7,530 nt of DNA from Flavobacteriales bacterium. GTDB taxonomy: Bacteria > Bacteroidota > Bacteroidia > Flavobacteriales_D > Parvicellaceae. A program made the position numbers and the translations under genes. This document shows, piece after piece, positions 5,655 to 7,530 of the stretch. Below the pieces are notes generated by a model, which did not search any database, had not been told where the DNA came from, and was given only the letters and a program-made list of their open reading frames with translations. The DNA is taken from contig JALWSJ010000103.1 of assembly GCA_026993705.1 (NCBI GenBank), forward strand, positions 1-7,530. The letters are read 5' to 3'. Position 1 is the stretch's first letter, and each line of letters starts with the position of its first letter.

Positions 5655-6818
5655 ATGAAAACTAATTTCTCAGCAAAGGTCAAATCATTTATTGCCAGAA
5701 AACAAGTGGCGAAAATGGAAAAACAAACAAAAGATTCGTTGAATTTAATGAATCAGAAATGGGATCAATTAACAACGACACTGAAGAAGTACAAAGAATT
5801 GGACAAAAAATACCAGGAAATGTTAACTGATAGCAAGAAGTTTTATTCAGATAACACGGAAGACTACGCTACCCGGAATGTGGCTGTCAGCAAAAACTTC
5901 AGCCGAAGCAAGTGGCTCCTTACCGGTGTTTTGGTTATTTCCAGTGCTTTGGCAGTCAAAGGCCTAAAGTATTTTATAAACATATTTTACGGACCATTAC
6001 CTGTGCTTATGATTTATCTTTTTGCCTTTATATTTGCTTGGCTTATTGTCACGGGAAGTATCTACATGCATTCATTTGCCGGTGAATACCGGAATAAAAG
6101 TTTGGGAATATTTTACTTGCTTAGAATTGCTGCTTTTTTGCTAATTCTTTTTGTTCCGGCCATGAACCTTATGGAGGGATTTGATAGCAATTATTCTACT
6201 TTTGTTATGATACTTAATATTTTTGGTATAATTGTCGATGTGACGGCAAATGCAGCATTAGTATCAATGAGCGGCTTTTTTGTACAAGCTGAAAACGCAA
6301 AAAAAGCTAAGAGTATCATTCGTAATAAATTAAAAGTTCAGAACGATGTTGAACAAGAAATGCAAGACCTTTCCATTAATTTTAAATCACAAAAAGATGC
6401 GTTTGAAAGTGCTGCCAGAGAATTTGTACATGAATTCAAAAAACTTGAATTGAATCATCCGGTTATTGCCGCAGACATTATGTTTTTACTCGGCAATTTC
6501 ATAATATGGATGATCAACAATAAGGTGTATATGCATGCCGTTTTAAATTACCATTCTAATCAACTTGGGTCACCTGTTGTTGAGCAGGAATTTTTCTCAC
6601 CAGACGAAAATCGCCTGCGAATGGCTTACGAAGAATTGGGCAGAATTAATTTTACTAAAGACGTGATACAACAAGGCCCATCTCCAGTGCCTGAAGAATC
6701 AGATAACAATATTCCCGATCAATCTGAAATGACCAATCCCATTGATGAAATTGATGATGAAAATGACCCTGATGATGGCTTGGAAAAACCAAATAATGAA
6801 AATGATAAGTATTTATAA
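5655..6818 (+). CDS. Multi-helix inner-membrane protein with coiled coils and acidic tail
   Basis: A 387-residue protein I cannot assign to a family. In order: a basic, charged helical N-terminus with a likely coiled coil at about 17-65; hydrophobic helices at about 86-104, 115-138, 150-170 and 182-208; a second charged coiled coil at about 210-265; a possible fifth hydrophobic helix at about 269-288 (IMFLLGNFIIWMI); and a disordered acidic tail from about 340, rich in Asp, Glu, Asn and Pro. Four helices would put both coiled coils on the same side, probably the cytoplasm, making it a candidate bridge between the periplasmic vWA protein and cytoplasmic partners. It starts one base after the vWA stop and ends 18 bases before the next gene. 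No catalytic motif is seen, and it lacks the features of MotA/ExbB-type proton channels as far as can be judged by eye. Confidence 0.75.
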   Translation: MKTNFSAKVKSFIARKQVAKMEKQTKDSLNLMNQKWDQLTTTLKKYKELDKKYQEMLTDSKKFYSDNTEDYATRNVAVSKNFSRSKWLLTGVLVISSALAVKGLKYFINIFYGPLPVLMIYLFAFIFAWLIVTGSIYMHSFAGEYRNKSLGIFYLLRIAAFLLILFVPAMNLMEGFDSNYSTFVMILNIFGIIVDVTANAALVSMSGFFVQAENAKKAKSIIRNKLKVQNDVEQEMQDLSINFKSQKDAFESAAREFVHEFKKLELNHPVIAADIMFLLGNFIIWMINNKVYMHAVLNYHSNQLGSPVVEQEFFSPDENRLRMAYEELGRINFTKDVIQQGPSPVPEESDNNIPDQSEMTNPIDEIDDENDPDDGLEKPNNENDKYL

Positions 6819-6836
6819 ACTTTAAATATTAAAACA

Positions 6837-7530
6837 ATGAGCGAAATTTCAACCCATACCGATGTTATAAGTATTCAGGAAGTAAACCCAGTTCAGGAAG
6901 TATATGATTTACTCGAAGAACTCAATATGTTTAATAAAATGAAGTCCCGTGACTTGGATTTTAGCAGCTTCATTTCAATTATACCCCATGATTTATTAGG
7001 CGCAATAAACGCTCAAACAAAGGGAACCGATTTTAAATTCAGCAAGATAAGCACACTTAAAAGTCCGAATTTGTTGCATAATTCATTTCGGAAAGGCTTT
7101 TCTTCGCAGCTTAAAGTTTTTAAGTCTGATGGACTTTCTCCGATTATTGCAAAAAAAGCTTCTTTTCTTTCTGCTTTAAAGAAAACAGACTTTAAAGTTT
7201 CCAATCCTGATGTAATCAAGGCCAATATTACAGCCATAATTGAATCAAAGGACATGAATACTTTAAACAAAGAAATAAATACAACCATTCAGGGGCTGGA
7301 AGTTGAGCATGCAAAAGTTTTTACGATCAACATTGCTAAAGCATGCGCCAATGCAAGTTATAATGTTGGGTTCAAAGACATCTCCGTTAAAAAATTTAAT
7401 GGTAGATTGGAGATTATTGCCTCTAACAGCCAGGGACAGCATTTGAATTCTGAAATCAGTATTGATCCTAAAACAAAAGTTGTCAATGCCAATACTGAAA
7501 CAATTGGCATTACAGATAATTCCTGCACAA
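6837..7530 (+). CDS. Unknown soluble protein, third gene of the vWA operon (3' end outside window)
   Basis: The frame is open from ATG 6837 to the right edge (231 whole codons, no stop). It starts MSEISTHTDVISIQEVNPVQ and has no signal peptide or membrane helix. Residues about 20-165 look helical with many Lys, Ser and Leu (VYDLLEELNMFNKM; SFISIIPHDLLGAI; LNKEINTTIQGLEVE). From about 165 it changes to a probable alpha-beta fold: a helix with ACANASYNVGF, then strands KFNGRLEIIASNSQGQ, SEISIDPKTKVVNANTETIG and ITDNSCT. The family is not recognised. Base composition and the regular in-frame pattern match the two genes before it. The 18-bp gap indicates cotranscription. The only long minus-strand frame here (7013-7288) is a shadow. 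Confidence 0.8.
   Translation, partial: MSEISTHTDVISIQEVNPVQEVYDLLEELNMFNKMKSRDLDFSSFISIIPHDLLGAINAQTKGTDFKFSKISTLKSPNLLHNSFRKGFSSQLKVFKSDGLSPIIAKKASFLSALKKTDFKVSNPDVIKANITAIIESKDMNTLNKEINTTIQGLEVEHAKVFTINIAKACANASYNVGFKDISVKKFNGRLEIIASNSQGQHLNSEISIDPKTKVVNANTETIGITDNSCT

Noticed and set aside
5655..6818. Idea that the membrane protein is a ZorA/MotA-like motor subunit of a Zorya-type system
   Set aside because: Helix number is similar, but no motor motifs, no peptidoglycan-binding partner and no Zorya nuclease or helicase gene are visible in the window.
7013..7288. 91-codon hydrophobic minus-strand frame near the right edge
   Set aside because: Lies antisense to an open plus-strand frame that continues the operon; its Phe/Leu/Ser-rich composition is that of a shadow.

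Overview
The window looks like an accessory region of a Bacteroidota chromosome. This is inferred from low GC, A-rich leaders without Shine-Dalgarno sequences, a TAnnTTTG-type promoter candidate and transposase types common in that phylum. No rRNA, tRNA or CRISPR array was seen.

Left third (1-2066): a nest of three insertion sequences. An IS1182-type transposase gene (minus strand, N-terminal 102 codons present) is cut at about 1638 by the left end of an IS21-type element. The istA gene of that element (minus strand) is cut at about 700 by an IS630-type element in the opposite orientation, whose transposase runs in from the left edge and stops at 690. The istA copy is also dead by a one-base frameshift and by an amber codon directly after its first catalytic Asp. 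The IS1182 outer end carries a strong minus-strand terminator hairpin. Outside it lie a perfect 10-bp inverted repeat, three 9-bp repeats and a small GC-rich hairpin (2068-2131), then about 316 bp of AT-rich DNA without a supported gene.

Middle (2448-4283): a 611-residue protein with a convincing receiver (REC) domain in its centre, a second degenerate receiver-like domain at its N-terminus (Glu at the phospho-acceptor position), and a C-terminal half I do not recognise. It has no visible DNA-binding or kinase ATPase domain.

Spacer (4284-4810): two sets of hairpins, a probable 53-codon gene on the minus strand (4452-4613) and a divergent control region with paired 10-bp direct repeats.

Right third (4811-7530): a tight three-gene set on the plus strand: a membrane-anchored von Willebrand A (vWA) protein with an intact MIDAS motif, a four- or five-helix membrane protein with coiled coils and an acidic tail, and a soluble-looking protein that runs off the right edge. 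The 1-bp and 18-bp gaps indicate one operon. I do not recognise it as a named system. The best reading is an uncharacterised envelope-associated sensing or conflict module, perhaps with the receiver protein as its signalling input. That functional link is inference from proximity only.
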